This document shows, piece by piece, positions 8,357 through 17,098 of a DNA stretch of 64,000 nt. The translations under genes were made by a program, and so were the position numbers. The notes under the pieces are model-generated. The model saw nothing but the letters and a program-made list of their open reading frames with translations, was not told the DNA's origin and made no database searches. Within the stretch, counting starts at the first letter, position 1; the number at the start of each line of letters is the position of its first letter. Source of the DNA: Solimonas sp. SE-A11 (GTDB lineage Bacteria > Pseudomonadota > Gammaproteobacteria > Nevskiales > Nevskiaceae); contig NZ_JAUASX010000001.1 of the NCBI RefSeq assembly GCF_030345715.1, positions 620,001-684,000 on the forward strand, read 5' to 3'.

Positions 8357-9445
8357 ATGACCGCAGCGGTCCAGAGCCCGATGACCACGCCCCAGCCCGC
8401 GCGCCACCCGGCGCCGACGGCCCGGGCCTGCGCGCTGGCCCACCTGGTGTTCGAGCGTCCCGACCTGCAGCGCGCCCAGCGCTTCCTGGAGGACTTCGGC
8501 CTGCAGGTGGCCAGCCGCAGCGAGGATCTGCTGCTGATGCGCGGCACCGGCAGTTCGCCGTACTGCTACCGCGTGCATCGCGGTCCCCAGGCGCGCTTCG
8601 TCGGCCTAGGCCTGCGCGTGGAGAGCCGTGCGGAACTGGAGCGTCTGTCGCGCCTGCCCGATGCCGGCCCGATCCGCCCGTCCTCCCATCCTGGCGGCGG
8701 CGAGTGCGTGGATCTGACCGATCCTTCTGGGTTCCGGGTCGAGGTACTGGCGGGCCAGGCTGCGGCCGCAGAGCTGCCGCACCGCGGCCCGATCCACTTC
8801 AACCTCCCCGGCGAGCCGCGCCGCGTGAACGCCACCCAGCGTCCGGCGGTGCAGCCGCCGGAGGTGCTGCGGCTCGGCCATGTGGTGATCGAAGTGGCCG
8901 ACTACCAGGCCACCAGCGCCTGGTACACGCAGCACCTCGGCCTGATCCCCAGCGACGTGCAGTTGCTGCCCGACGGCTCCCCGGCGGTGTGCTTCTTCCG
9001 TCTCGACCTCGGCGACACCCCGGCCGATCACCACACCCTGGCGATGGCCCAGGGCTTCGCGCCGCTGTACAGCCACAGCGCCTTCGAGGTGCTCGACGCC
9101 GACGCCATCGGCATGGGCCAGCGCGTGCTGCGCGAGCGCGGCTGGCGCCATGCCTGGGGTATCGGCCGGCACATCCTGGGCAGCCAGATCTTCGACTACT
9201 GGCAGGACCCCTGGGGCGACAAGCACGAGCATTACTGCGACGGCGACCTGTTCACCGCCTCGCGGCCCACCGGCTATCACCCGGTGAGCCGCGAAGCCAT
9301 GGCGCAATGGGGGCCGCCGATGCCGGCCAGCTTCACCAAGCCCCGGCTGAACCCGGCCAACATCGCCGCGCTGTTGCGCAACCTGCGGCGCAGTCCGGAC
9401 CTGTCGCTGCGCAAGCTCATCACGCTGGCCCGGCTGTTCGGCTAG
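8357..9445 (+). CDS. Extradiol (type I, VOC-fold) ring-cleavage dioxygenase
   Basis: This 362-residue protein has two vicinal-oxygen-chelate domains. The C-terminal domain carries a complete iron triad: His175 (LGHVVIEV), His240 (YSHSAFEV) and Glu291 (DKHEHYCDGD). The spacings of 65 and 51 residues are close to those of BphC. Such enzymes cleave catechols meta to the hydroxyls using Fe(II) and O2. The ATG at 8357 is chosen over one at 8300 because GAGGAG precedes it. It is followed 10 bases later by a FAH-family hydrolase and then a CoA ligase, so it is the central step of the operon. The tail after the iron site is about 70 residues and basic. Confidence 0.88.
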   Translation: MTAAVQSPMTTPQPARHPAPTARACALAHLVFERPDLQRAQRFLEDFGLQVASRSEDLLLMRGTGSSPYCYRVHRGPQARFVGLGLRVESRAELERLSRLPDAGPIRPSSHPGGGECVDLTDPSGFRVEVLAGQAAAAELPHRGPIHFNLPGEPRRVNATQRPAVQPPEVLRLGHVVIEVADYQATSAWYTQHLGLIPSDVQLLPDGSPAVCFFRLDLGDTPADHHTLAMAQGFAPLYSHSAFEVLDADAIGMGQRVLRERGWRHAWGIGRHILGSQIFDYWQDPWGDKHEHYCDGDLFTASRPTGYHPVSREAMAQWGPPMPASFTKPRLNPANIAALLRNLRRSPDLSLRKLITLARLFG

Positions 9446-9455
9446 CCAGCAGGCC

Positions 9456-10541
9456 ATGTCGTTCAGTCGCCGAGAGCTGCTCAAGGCCAGCCTGTCGCTG
9501 GGCCTGGGTGCCGTGGCGCTGCCGGCCGTGTCCAGGACTTCCTTCCAACCGGGCCCCGGCCCGCAAACACTGCAACGAGAACCGACCATGACCGTCAATG
9601 TCGTCCGCTACGAGCACCAGGCCCGTATCCACTGGGGCGTGATCCGCGAGGACCGCGTCACGCCGGTGCCCGGCGAGTACCCGACCACCGGGGATTTCAT
9701 CCGCGCGCACAGCGTCACCTCGCTCCAGGGCCTCGGCGGCGACAGCCTGGATCGCGCGTCGCTGCGCCTGCTGTCGCCGGTGACCGGCAACCAGCAGTTC
9801 GTCTGCCAGGGCGCCAATTACCGCCAGCACATGATCGAATCCGGCATGAACCCGGACGTGAAGACCTTCAACATGATCTTCACCAAGGCATCCAGCTGCA
9901 TCGTGCCGGCCGACAGCGACGTGGTGCGCCCGCGCGTCGTGCAGTTCCTGGACTACGAGATCGAGCTGGGCCTGGTGCTGCGCAAGGCCATCCGCGGGCC
10001 GGTACAGGTGACCGATGCCAACCTGCACGAGTACGTCGCCGGCGTGGTGATCGTCAACGACTACTCCGCGCGCGACGTGCAGATACCGCAGATGCAGTTC
10101 TACAAGGGCAAGAGCTTCCGGACCTTTGGCCCGGTGGGTCCGCACCTGACCCTGCTCGATGCCGGCAGCATCGGCCAGTTGCGCCAGCTGCAGCTGCGGC
10201 TCAGCGTCAACGGCGAAGTGCGCCAGCAGGACAGCACCGCCAACCTGGTCTACGGACCGGCCGAGACGCTCACTGAGCTGTCCGGCGTGCAGGACCTCGA
10301 GCCCGGCGATCTGCTGGCCACCGGCACGCCGGCGGGCTGCGCGCTGTCGATCCCGTCGCCGGCCAAGCAGAAGATCGGCGCCTTGCTGCCCGAGAAGAAG
10401 AAGTGGGAGATATTCATGAAGGTGCAGGCGGGGCGCAGCCAGTACCTCAAGCCCGGTGACGTCGTCGAGGCCAGCATCCGCAGCGCCGACGGCCGCGTAG
10501 ACCTGGGCCTGCAGCGCAACCGCATCGTCGCCGGAGCCTGA
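9456..10541 (+). CDS. Fumarylacetoacetate hydrolase-family protein with Tat-like leader
   Basis: This 361-residue protein contains a FAH-fold catalytic domain: FLDYEIELGLVLRK near residue 165, then VNDYSARDVQIPQMQFYKGK and FRTFGPVGP. The family hydrolyses C-C bonds of acylpyruvates or hydrates/decarboxylates ring-cleavage products using a divalent metal. The first 27 residues (MSFSRRELLK, then ASLSLGLGAVALPAVS) look like a twin-arginine export signal, unusual for a normally cytoplasmic family. An internal ATG at 9588 would give a leaderless protein, but its ribosome site is no better. Gaps of 10 and 5 bases to its neighbours put it firmly in the dioxygenase operon. Confidence 0.85.
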   Translation: MSFSRRELLKASLSLGLGAVALPAVSRTSFQPGPGPQTLQREPTMTVNVVRYEHQARIHWGVIREDRVTPVPGEYPTTGDFIRAHSVTSLQGLGGDSLDRASLRLLSPVTGNQQFVCQGANYRQHMIESGMNPDVKTFNMIFTKASSCIVPADSDVVRPRVVQFLDYEIELGLVLRKAIRGPVQVTDANLHEYVAGVVIVNDYSARDVQIPQMQFYKGKSFRTFGPVGPHLTLLDAGSIGQLRQLQLRLSVNGEVRQQDSTANLVYGPAETLTELSGVQDLEPGDLLATGTPAGCALSIPSPAKQKIGALLPEKKKWEIFMKVQAGRSQYLKPGDVVEASIRSADGRVDLGLQRNRIVAGA

Positions 10542-10546
10542 CGCCG

Positions 10547-12490
10547 ATGCAGGGGATCGCCACGCTCGCCGACGTCGAGTCTCTGGAGGCCGCCGGCCTA
10601 CCCGCGGACCTGCCGCCCAGCACCTACGAGATGATCGCGCGCGGCGCGCGCATCGACCCGGACGCGCCGGCGCTGAGCTTCTTCCTCTCTGTGGCCGAGC
10701 ATCGCCGCCCGGAGGTCTGGAGCTACCGCGCGCTGCTGGCCGACATCAACCGCTGCGCCAACTTCTTCCACGGCCTTGGAGTAAGGCAGGACAGCGTCAT
10801 CGCCTTCGTGCTGCCCAACCTGCCGGAGACGCACTTCGTCATCTGGGGCGGAGAAGCCTCCGGCATCGTCTTCGCCGTCAATCCGCTGCTCGAGCCCCCG
10901 GCCATCGCCGAGCTGCTCAATGCCGCCAGCGCCAGCGTGCTGGTGACCCTGGCACCGTTTCCCGGCACCGATCTCTGGCCCAAGATCGCGGCCATCCTGC
11001 CGCAGTTGCCCGCTCTGAAGCACCTGGTCCTGGTGAACCTGGCCGACCGGGTGCGCGGTCCCAGGGGCCTGGTGGCGCGCCTGCTGCAGAAGCGCGAGGC
11101 ACGCCGGCAGCACGGCCCGCGCGGCGTCGCCTCGGTACTGCCGCCGTCCCTGCGGCTGCATGACTTCGGTCGTGGCCTGCGCCGCCAGCAGGGCGCGTCG
11201 CTGGACAGCGGCCGCCGCATCGCGGCCAGCGACATCTCCTCCTACTTCTGCACCGGCGGCACCACCGGCCTGCCCAAGATCGCGGTACGCCGCCATGGCA
11301 ACGAGGTCGCCAATGCCTGGAGCGCGGGCCAGTTCCTCGGCGACGGCATCGGCCGCGGCAAGGTGGCCTTCTGCGGCCTGCCGCTGTTCCACGTCAACGG
11401 CGTGCTGGTCACCGGGCTGCTGCCGTTTTCGCGCGGCGCCCACGTGATCCTCGGCACGCCGCAGGGATATCGCGGCCCTGGCCTGGTGCCGCGCTTCTGG
11501 GAGGTGGTGGAGCGCCACCGCGTCAATTTCTTCAGTGGCGTGCCTACCCTGTACGCCGGCCTGCTGCAGGTGCCCACCGCGGGCCATGATCTGCGCTCGC
11601 TGGAGTACGGCCTTTGCGGCGCCGCGCCGATGCCGGTGGAAGTGTTCCGCAGCTTCCAGGAGCGCAGCGGCATCCGCATTCTCGAAGGCTACGGGCTGAC
11701 CGAGGCGACCTGCGTCAGCAGCGTCAACCCGCCGCTGGGCGACCGCCGCATCGGCTCCATCGGCCTGCGCGTTCCCGGCCAGGCCATGAAGGCGGTACTG
11801 CTCGACGACGACGGCGCCTACCGCCGCGACTGCGAATGCGGCGAGGTCGGCGTGCTGCTGGTCTGCGGCCCTAACGTCTTCGAAGGCTACCGCCTGCCGG
11901 AGCAGAACAAGGGGCTGTGGGTGGACTGCGGCGACGGCCGGCGCTGGCTCAACACCGGCGACCTGGCCCGGCAGGACGCCGAGGGCTACTTCTATCTCAC
12001 CGGCCGCAAGAAGGAACTGATCATCCGCGGCGGCCACAACATCGACCCGCTGACCATCGAGGAGCCGCTGCACCGCCATCCGGCCGTGGAGATCGCCGCC
12101 GCCGTCGGCCGGCCGGACGCCCACGCCGGCGAGCTGCCGGTGGCCTACGTGCAACTGCGCGCCGGGGCCAGCGCCAGCGAGGCGGAGCTCGCCGAGTTCC
12201 TGCGCCGCGAGATCGCCGAGCGCGCCGCGCTGCCGCGGCAGGTGCGCATCATCGACACCATGCCGCTCACCGCGGTCGGCAAGATCTTCAAGCCTGCCCT
12301 GAAGCTGCGCGAGACCCGCGACGCGCTGGAGACAGCGTTGCGCGAGGCTGGCATCGCCTGGCGCGAGCTGGCCGTGGCTGACGACAAGTCGCGGGGCCTG
12401 GTGGTGACGTTGCGCCTCGGCGAGGGTGCCTCGCCCGAGGCGGCGCGCCAGGTGCTGGGACGCTTCCCGTTCTTCTTCACCGTGGATTGA
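10547..12490 (+). CDS. Acyl-CoA synthetase (AMP-forming)
   Basis: This 647-residue ANL-superfamily enzyme has the phosphate-binding loop CTGGTTGLPK near residue 236, LEGYGLTEAT near 380, the hinge segment YFYLTGRKKELIIRGG near 480, and the catalytic Lys in AVGKIFKP near 580. It activates a carboxylic acid to its CoA thioester through an acyl-AMP. It begins 5 bases after the FAH gene, so it probably activates the acid released after ring cleavage and hydrolysis, or a side-chain acid. About 65 residues follow the catalytic Lys, longer than usual. The substrate is not assignable. Confidence 0.9.
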   Translation: MQGIATLADVESLEAAGLPADLPPSTYEMIARGARIDPDAPALSFFLSVAEHRRPEVWSYRALLADINRCANFFHGLGVRQDSVIAFVLPNLPETHFVIWGGEASGIVFAVNPLLEPPAIAELLNAASASVLVTLAPFPGTDLWPKIAAILPQLPALKHLVLVNLADRVRGPRGLVARLLQKREARRQHGPRGVASVLPPSLRLHDFGRGLRRQQGASLDSGRRIAASDISSYFCTGGTTGLPKIAVRRHGNEVANAWSAGQFLGDGIGRGKVAFCGLPLFHVNGVLVTGLLPFSRGAHVILGTPQGYRGPGLVPRFWEVVERHRVNFFSGVPTLYAGLLQVPTAGHDLRSLEYGLCGAAPMPVEVFRSFQERSGIRILEGYGLTEATCVSSVNPPLGDRRIGSIGLRVPGQAMKAVLLDDDGAYRRDCECGEVGVLLVCGPNVFEGYRLPEQNKGLWVDCGDGRRWLNTGDLARQDAEGYFYLTGRKKELIIRGGHNIDPLTIEEPLHRHPAVEIAAAVGRPDAHAGELPVAYVQLRAGASASEAELAEFLRREIAERAALPRQVRIIDTMPLTAVGKIFKPALKLRETRDALETALREAGIAWRELAVADDKSRGLVVTLRLGEGASPEAARQVLGRFPFFFTVD

Positions 12491-12499
12491 GGCCATCAC

Positions 12500-12811
12500 A
12501 TGCAAGGCAAGGCGGCGGTGATCAGCGGCGGCTCCTCCGGCATCGGCCGCGCGATGGTGGCCTGGCTCGATGCACAGGGCTGGACCGTCCATACCTGTGG
12601 GCGCGACCTCGCGAAGCGCCCGGCGGAACAGCGCCTCGCCCTGCGGGCCGGCCAGTATGTCGCCGGGCATCGGCGATGCCGACGGGGCTGCTGCGCTGCC
12701 TGCCACGGTTTTCCTCCTGGCGACATCGGTCCGGGGAACAGACCTGTGCGGACCGTAGCGGCCAGGAAAGCATGTTCTGCAGCGTCAAAACCTACTGCCA
12801 CCTGTGCATAA
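12500..12811 (+). pseudogene. Truncated short-chain dehydrogenase (N-terminal fragment)
   Basis: The ATG at 12500 starts a convincing SDR N-terminus: GKAAVISGGSSGIGRAMVAW and then GWTVHTCGRDLAKRP. After about residue 50 the frame turns into low-complexity Arg/Cys-rich sequence, and it stops at residue 103 without NNAG, catalytic Ser or YxxxK. No other frame restores the SDR, so the 3' part is lost rather than frameshifted. It sits 9 bases after the acyl-CoA synthetase stop, so it was probably the last gene of the operon. The deletion joint lies near 12640-12660. Confidence 0.7.
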
Positions 12812-12868
12812 GTCGCAGGCGGCAGCCTCCGCCCGACAGTCGGGCGCCGTCGTCAGCCCAGGCTGCCC

Positions 12869-14149
12869 TCAGGAAGCGCGCAGGCGCCGCGTGCGAAAGG
12901 TGTTCCAGCCGTTTTCCACCATGCCGATGGCAAAGGCCTGCAGGCCCGACTCGCGCGGCCGCGGATTGCGGCCCTCGCCCATGCGGCGCAGCTGGCGCGT
13001 GTACCAGGCCACTTCCATCAGCGCCATTCGGTCCACCATGCCGATGCCGGTGCTGATCGGCTTGATCTCTTCGCGCGGGTCCTCGCCGCGCATCAGGCGC
13101 GCCGGCAGGTCCGGCTCCACCGCCAGCAGGCGGCCCAGGCCGATGAAGTCGATGGCGCCGCTGTCCAGCGCCTGCGCCATCCCCGACAGCGAGCGGAAAC
13201 CGCCGGTCAGCATCAGCGGCAGCTTCACCGCCGCGCGCACCTTCTCGGCGAACTCCATGAAGTAGGCCTCGCGCGCCACCGTGCTGGCCTTGCGCTCGAT
13301 GCCAGTCATCGCCGGCGCCTCGTAGGTACCGCCGGAAATCTCCACCAGGTCGATGCCGGCCTCGGCCAGCGCGCGGATCGCGTCCAGCGACTCGTCCTCG
13401 GTGAAGCCGCCACGCTGGAAGTCCGCAGAGTTCAGCTTGATGCCGATGGGAAAATCCTTGCCCACCTGGCGGCGCATCTCGGCCAGCACCTCCAGCACGA
13501 AGCGGCGGCGGTTCTCCGCACTGCCCCCCCACTGGTCCTCGCGGCGGTTGTGGTGCGGCGACAGGAACTGGCTCACCAGGTAGCCGTGCGCACCGTGGAT
13601 CTGCACGCCGGTGAAGCCCGCCTTCTTGGCAATACGCGCCGTGTTGCCGAAGCGCTGGATCAGTTCGCGAATCTCCGCGTCGGTCAGCTCGCGCGGTGTC
13701 GAGAAGAAGGCCGCCATGTCCGGGCGGAAGCCGATCGCCGAGGGCGACACCGTCTCGCGGTGGAGCCCGCGCGGCGACTGCTTGCCCGGGTGGTTGATCT
13801 GCATCCACAGCTGGCCGCCGCGGCGCGTGCCCGCCGCCGCCCAGCGCCGTAGCGCCGGCAGGTCAGACTCGTCCTCGATCACCACGTTGCCCGGCTCGCC
13901 CAGCGCGCGCCGGTCGATCATCACGTTGCCGGTGATGCACAACCCGATGCCGCCATCGGCCCAGCGCGCATACAGCCGCTCCAGGCGTTCGGTCGGGCGG
14001 TTGTCCATCGTTCCCAGCGCCTCGCTCATCGCGGACTTGGATAGCCGGTTGGGCACCACCACGCCATTGGGCAGGCGGAAGGACTGGGCCAGCGTCTGGG
14101 CGGGCGACTTGGGAGCGGTCTTGGCAGTGGTCTTGGGGCGGGAGGCCAT
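12869..14149 (-). CDS. NADH:flavin oxidoreductase, old yellow enzyme family
   Basis: This 426-residue TIM-barrel FMN enzyme has LPNGVVVPNRLSKSAMSE near residue 27, QLWMQINHPGKQSPRG, the substrate-binding H-G-A-H element GVQIHGAHGYLVSQFLSP, and DQWGGSAENRRRFVLEV. These are standard for the OYE/2,4-dienoyl-CoA-reductase-like group that reduces activated C=C bonds. There is no C-terminal 4Fe-4S/FAD extension, so it is a single-domain member. The first 25 residues are a basic Lys/Pro/Thr-rich extension. The start is MASRPK at 14149, because the upstream in-frame codons look noncoding. It is convergent with the truncated SDR and has an AT-rich upstream region. Confidence 0.9.
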   Translation of the reverse strand: MASRPKTTAKTAPKSPAQTLAQSFRLPNGVVVPNRLSKSAMSEALGTMDNRPTERLERLYARWADGGIGLCITGNVMIDRRALGEPGNVVIEDESDLPALRRWAAAGTRRGGQLWMQINHPGKQSPRGLHRETVSPSAIGFRPDMAAFFSTPRELTDAEIRELIQRFGNTARIAKKAGFTGVQIHGAHGYLVSQFLSPHHNRREDQWGGSAENRRRFVLEVLAEMRRQVGKDFPIGIKLNSADFQRGGFTEDESLDAIRALAEAGIDLVEISGGTYEAPAMTGIERKASTVAREAYFMEFAEKVRAAVKLPLMLTGGFRSLSGMAQALDSGAIDFIGLGRLLAVEPDLPARLMRGEDPREEIKPISTGIGMVDRMALMEVAWYTRQLRRMGEGRNPRPRESGLQAFAIGMVENGWNTFRTRRLRAS

Positions 14150-14392
14150 GGGATGGGCTCGATGGAATAGGGAGTGCGTGCAGGGTAGGGAGCTATCGCG
14201 GCTCCTGCCAGCGCCGCACATGCAGGCGGGCCTGTCGGGGAAGCCAAGATTTTAAATTGCAAAATATGATATTAATCAATATAAATTCACAATCACCGCC
14301 ACCAATCCGGCGTGCGTCGGCCGTGGCGGGTTATGCCGCCGGCCTCATGGTCGGCTCATTTCCGGGGCTCGCGCCGCGCCGGTGGTCCGGAG

Positions 14393-14983
14393 TCAGGGCT
14401 GCCCGGCCTCGTCCAGCGCCTTGAGCACCGCCGCATCGTCGGCGTGCTTCCGGCGCAGCGCCGCCACGTCGTCCTCCAGCGCCCCGCAGCGCAGCTCTGT
14501 CATCGTCGCGTTGATGCGCTTGTCGTGCTCGGACTGGTCGCCGTTGAACTCGCCGGCAAAATGCGTGCACTGCGCCACGCGTTCCACCAGCGCCGATGCA
14601 TCCGCCGGCAGGCGCGGCGCCGCCTGGCCGGTCTCGTGCGCGATCCGCGTATCCAGGCCCATCGCTCCGGCGGCGCGCAGGCCGCTGCCCTTGACCCAGC
14701 CGCTGGTCATCTCGCCCCGGTCGTTGTACTGCACCGAATACCAGCCCTTCCACTCGTTGTAGGCGGTCAGCGCGCTGTCGCGCTGCACCGAGACCCTGGT
14801 CGCGCAGCCGCGGTCCGGTATGCGGTGGAAGTACAGTTGCTTGGGCGCGGTGACGATCATGCGTTGCACCGGCCGGATCGCCGACTGCTCCTTCTCCACG
14901 CGCTTGGGCAGTTTGTCGCAATGCGGGGCCGCAAGGGCGGCAGCGGGCAGCAGCAGCGCCGCCATCAGCAGTAGGGCTTTCAT
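14393..14983 (-). CDS. Exported protein with SH3-like segment, function unknown
   Basis: This 196-residue protein has a clear signal peptide (MKALLLMAALLLPAAALA). The middle part, about residues 45-105, contains strands resembling a bacterial SH3 domain: RDSALTAYNEWKGWYSVQYN and MTSGWVKGSGL. The last 70 residues are helical and charged (EHDKRINATMTELRCGALED). Bacterial SH3 domains often bind cell-wall or protein ligands in the periplasm. I do not recognise the family. It is followed by no obvious partner and preceded by a small lipoprotein gene in the same direction. Confidence 0.75.
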   Translation of the reverse strand: MKALLLMAALLLPAAALAAPHCDKLPKRVEKEQSAIRPVQRMIVTAPKQLYFHRIPDRGCATRVSVQRDSALTAYNEWKGWYSVQYNDRGEMTSGWVKGSGLRAAGAMGLDTRIAHETGQAAPRLPADASALVERVAQCTHFAGEFNGDQSEHDKRINATMTELRCGALEDDVAALRRKHADDAAVLKALDEAGQP

Positions 14984-15005
14984 GGCCCGACTATAGCGCC
15001 CGGGT

Positions 15006-15365
15006 TCAGGGCGCGCGCGGCGCCGTGGCCAGTACCGGCTGGCAGGTTTCCCAGAGGATGCTCCAGGCCTCGCGCTCCTGCGCCTCGGCGCGCTGTCGGT
15101 CGCGCGGCTTCATCTGTTCCGCACCTCGGCGATATGCACGGCTCAGCTCATATTGCAGGAGCGCCGAGCGGATCTGCCGGCCGCGCCAAGGGTGCACCTG
15201 CGGGGCCACCTCGCGGCAGCGCTGCACCAGCATGTGTGCCGGCACGAAGCTGGGTTGCTGCGGGCGCGGCTGAGGTTGCGGCGCCGGCGGGGGGGGGCAG
15301 CGGGTCGCGCAGGCCCCCAGCAGCAGGGCAGGCAACAGGATCGTCAGGCGGCGGAGCAGGCGCAT
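15006..15365 (-). CDS. Small lipoprotein, function unknown
   Basis: This 119-residue protein starts MRLLRRLTILLPALLLGACA, a type II signal peptide with lipobox LGAC. A Pro/Gln-rich spacer (PPPPAPQPQPRPQQ) follows, then a helical charged domain with two Cys (LVQRCREVAPQVHPWRG and WSILWETCQPVLA). The frame is open 23 codons further upstream, but the lipobox fixes the start at 15365. It lies 29 bases after the LysR stop, same strand. A lipid-anchored periplasmic role is likely. No function can be assigned. Confidence 0.75.
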   Translation of the reverse strand: MRLLRRLTILLPALLLGACATRCPPPPAPQPQPRPQQPSFVPAHMLVQRCREVAPQVHPWRGRQIRSALLQYELSRAYRRGAEQMKPRDRQRAEAQEREAWSILWETCQPVLATAPRAP

Positions 15366-15394
15366 GCCCCCGCCGTTGCAGGAATCGTTCCGCA

Positions 15395-16297
15395 TCAGCT
15401 TTCGAAGGACTGGATCAACTGCTCGCGCAGCCACAGGTTGGCGGGTTCCTGGTCCACGTTGGCATGCCAGTAGAGATAGGCGTCGAGCATCGGCACGGAC
15501 AGAGGGAAGGGCAGGATACGGTTGTTGTACTGGCGGTTGGCGATGCGCGCATAGCTTTCCGGCATGGTCAGTACCAGGTCGGTCAGGCTCACCACGCGGC
15601 AGGCAGCGAAGTAATGCTGGCAGCGCAGGCGCACGCGGCGCTCCACCCCGAGCCGGCTCAGCTCCACGTCCTCCAGCCCCGGCCCGCTGCGGCGCGAGCT
15701 GACCAAGATATGGTCCTGGCGCAGGTAGGTCTCCATGTCCATGCCCTCGCCGAAGGCCGGATGATCCGCGCGCACGATCACCACCAGCGGATCGGCGGCG
15801 ATGCGGATGCGGCGGATGTTGTCGGACAGCGGCAGCAGCGTATCGATCGCCGCGTCCACCGTGCCGGCCGCCAGTTCCGCCTCCAGGTCGCGCCGGTCCA
15901 CGCGCACGGTGTTCACCGCGATCAGCGGCGCCGTCTCGGTGATGCGGCGCATCAATACCGGCAGCAGGGTCGCCTCCAGCACGTCGCGCACGGAGAGGGT
16001 GAAGCGCCGCTCCGTGCTGGCCGGGTCGAAGCGCGCCACTTCGTTGAGGGTGATCTCCAGGCCGCGCAGCGAGCGCCGTACCGGCTCGATCAGGCTGCGT
16101 GCCAGGGGCGTCGGAACCATGGCGCGGCCATCGCGTTCGAACAGCGGGTCGCCGAACATGTCGCGCAGGCGCCCCAGGGCATGGCTGATCGCCGGCTGGG
16201 TCAGGTTGAGCTTGCGGCTGGCGCGGGTGATCCCGCCCTCCGTATAGATCGCGTCCAGCACCACGAACAGGTTCAGGTCGATCCGGTTCAGATTCAT
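15395..16297 (-). CDS. LysR-family transcriptional regulator (NodD-like branch)
   Basis: This 300-residue LysR protein begins MNLNRIDLNLFVVLDAIYTE with ASRKLNLTQPAISHALGRLR as recognition segment, then PLFERDGRAMVPTPLA. The DLNLFVVLD start is typical of the NodD/PcpR/SyrM branch, whose members often activate aromatic or fatty-acid catabolic operons. It is divergent from the histidine phosphatase gene at 16384, first of a long catabolic run. An ATTCA-TT-TGAAT palindrome lies between them. It is therefore the best candidate regulator of the 16-25 kb cluster. Confidence 0.93.
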   Translation of the reverse strand: MNLNRIDLNLFVVLDAIYTEGGITRASRKLNLTQPAISHALGRLRDMFGDPLFERDGRAMVPTPLARSLIEPVRRSLRGLEITLNEVARFDPASTERRFTLSVRDVLEATLLPVLMRRITETAPLIAVNTVRVDRRDLEAELAAGTVDAAIDTLLPLSDNIRRIRIAADPLVVIVRADHPAFGEGMDMETYLRQDHILVSSRRSGPGLEDVELSRLGVERRVRLRCQHYFAACRVVSLTDLVLTMPESYARIANRQYNNRILPFPLSVPMLDAYLYWHANVDQEPANLWLREQLIQSFES

Positions 16298-16323
16298 TTC
16301 ATTTATGGACGCTGATTCAATCT

Positions 16324-16335
16324 ATTCATTTGAAT
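16324..16335. promoter_or_regulatory. Candidate LysR binding site ATTCA-TT-TGAAT
   Basis: A perfect 5-bp inverted repeat with a 2-base centre lies in the 86-base AT-rich gap between the divergent LysR gene and the acyl-CoA cluster, 27 bases from the LysR start. Its position suits both autoregulation and activation of the cluster. Confidence 0.45.
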
Positions 16336-16383
16336 GATTGTAGGGGGGCTCCTAAGCTGCCGGCAATCCAGAAACGGTGACCC

Positions 16384-17088
16384 ATGGGCCAGATCTTCCT
16401 TGTGCGGCATGGCCAGGCGTCCTTCGGCGCGGCCGACTACGACCAGCTTTCCGACCTGGGCTACGAGCAGTCGCGGCTGTTGGGTGCCTGGTTCAAGCAG
16501 AGTGGCCTGAGCTTCGACCGCGTGGTGGTGGGCGGCATGAAGCGCCACCGCCAGACCGCCGAGGCCTGCCTGGGCGCCCTCGGCGCCGCCCCCCCGGAGT
16601 CCGAGTGGCTGGTCGACGCCGGCCTGGAGGAATACGACCACGTGCAGATGCTCAACGTCGCCCGGCCGGACCTGCAGGAGAAGGCCGCCATGGGCGGCTA
16701 CCTGAAGCAGTTCGAGAACCCGCGCCGTGCCTTCCAGCGCCTGTTCGAGGACGCCATGATCCGCTGGATGAGCGGCCAGCACGACGCCGAGTACCGCGAG
16801 AGCTGGGCCGGCTTCCGTGGCCGCTGCGTCGGCGCCGCGCGCCGCGTGCTGGCCGACACCGACAAGTCGCGCCGCGCCGTGGTCTTCACCTCCGGCGGGC
16901 CGATTTCCGCCATCGCCCAGGAACTGTTCGGCCTCACCGAGGCGCGCACCGCGGCGCTGAACTGGACCGTGGTCAACAGCGCCGTCACCAAGCTGTTGCA
17001 CAGCCCCGGCCAGCTGACCATCAGCTACCTGAATGCCTACCCGCACCTGGAACAGACGCGGGATCCCAAGAACATCACTTACCGTTGA
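16384..17088 (+). CDS. Histidine phosphatase-family protein
   Basis: This 234-residue protein of the phosphoglycerate-mutase-like superfamily has the catalytic R-H-G at residues 8-10 (FLVRHGQASFG) and the second His region in VVFTSGGPISAIAQELFG. In that region the usual His is replaced by SGG, common in members of uncertain activity. It resembles small phosphatases encoded in acyl-CoA catabolic operons, acting on unknown phosphoesters. It is the first gene after the divergent LysR and is followed 10 bases later by an SDR. Given the kinase further down the run, a role in handling a phosphorylated intermediate is possible but unproven. Confidence 0.85.
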   Translation: MGQIFLVRHGQASFGAADYDQLSDLGYEQSRLLGAWFKQSGLSFDRVVVGGMKRHRQTAEACLGALGAAPPESEWLVDAGLEEYDHVQMLNVARPDLQEKAAMGGYLKQFENPRRAFQRLFEDAMIRWMSGQHDAEYRESWAGFRGRCVGAARRVLADTDKSRRAVVFTSGGPISAIAQELFGLTEARTAALNWTVVNSAVTKLLHSPGQLTISYLNAYPHLEQTRDPKNITYR

Positions 17089-17098
17089 GGACACCCGC

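Noticed and set aside
10598-12706. 702-codon minus-strand frame
   Set aside because: Antisense to the acyl-CoA synthetase, which has all its motifs.
12598-12706. Minus-strand frame reading MPGDILAGPQGEALFRRA over the SDR remnant
   Set aside because: Looked protein-like, but it is the antisense of the SDR fragment's Arg/Ala-rich end and has no start or partner.
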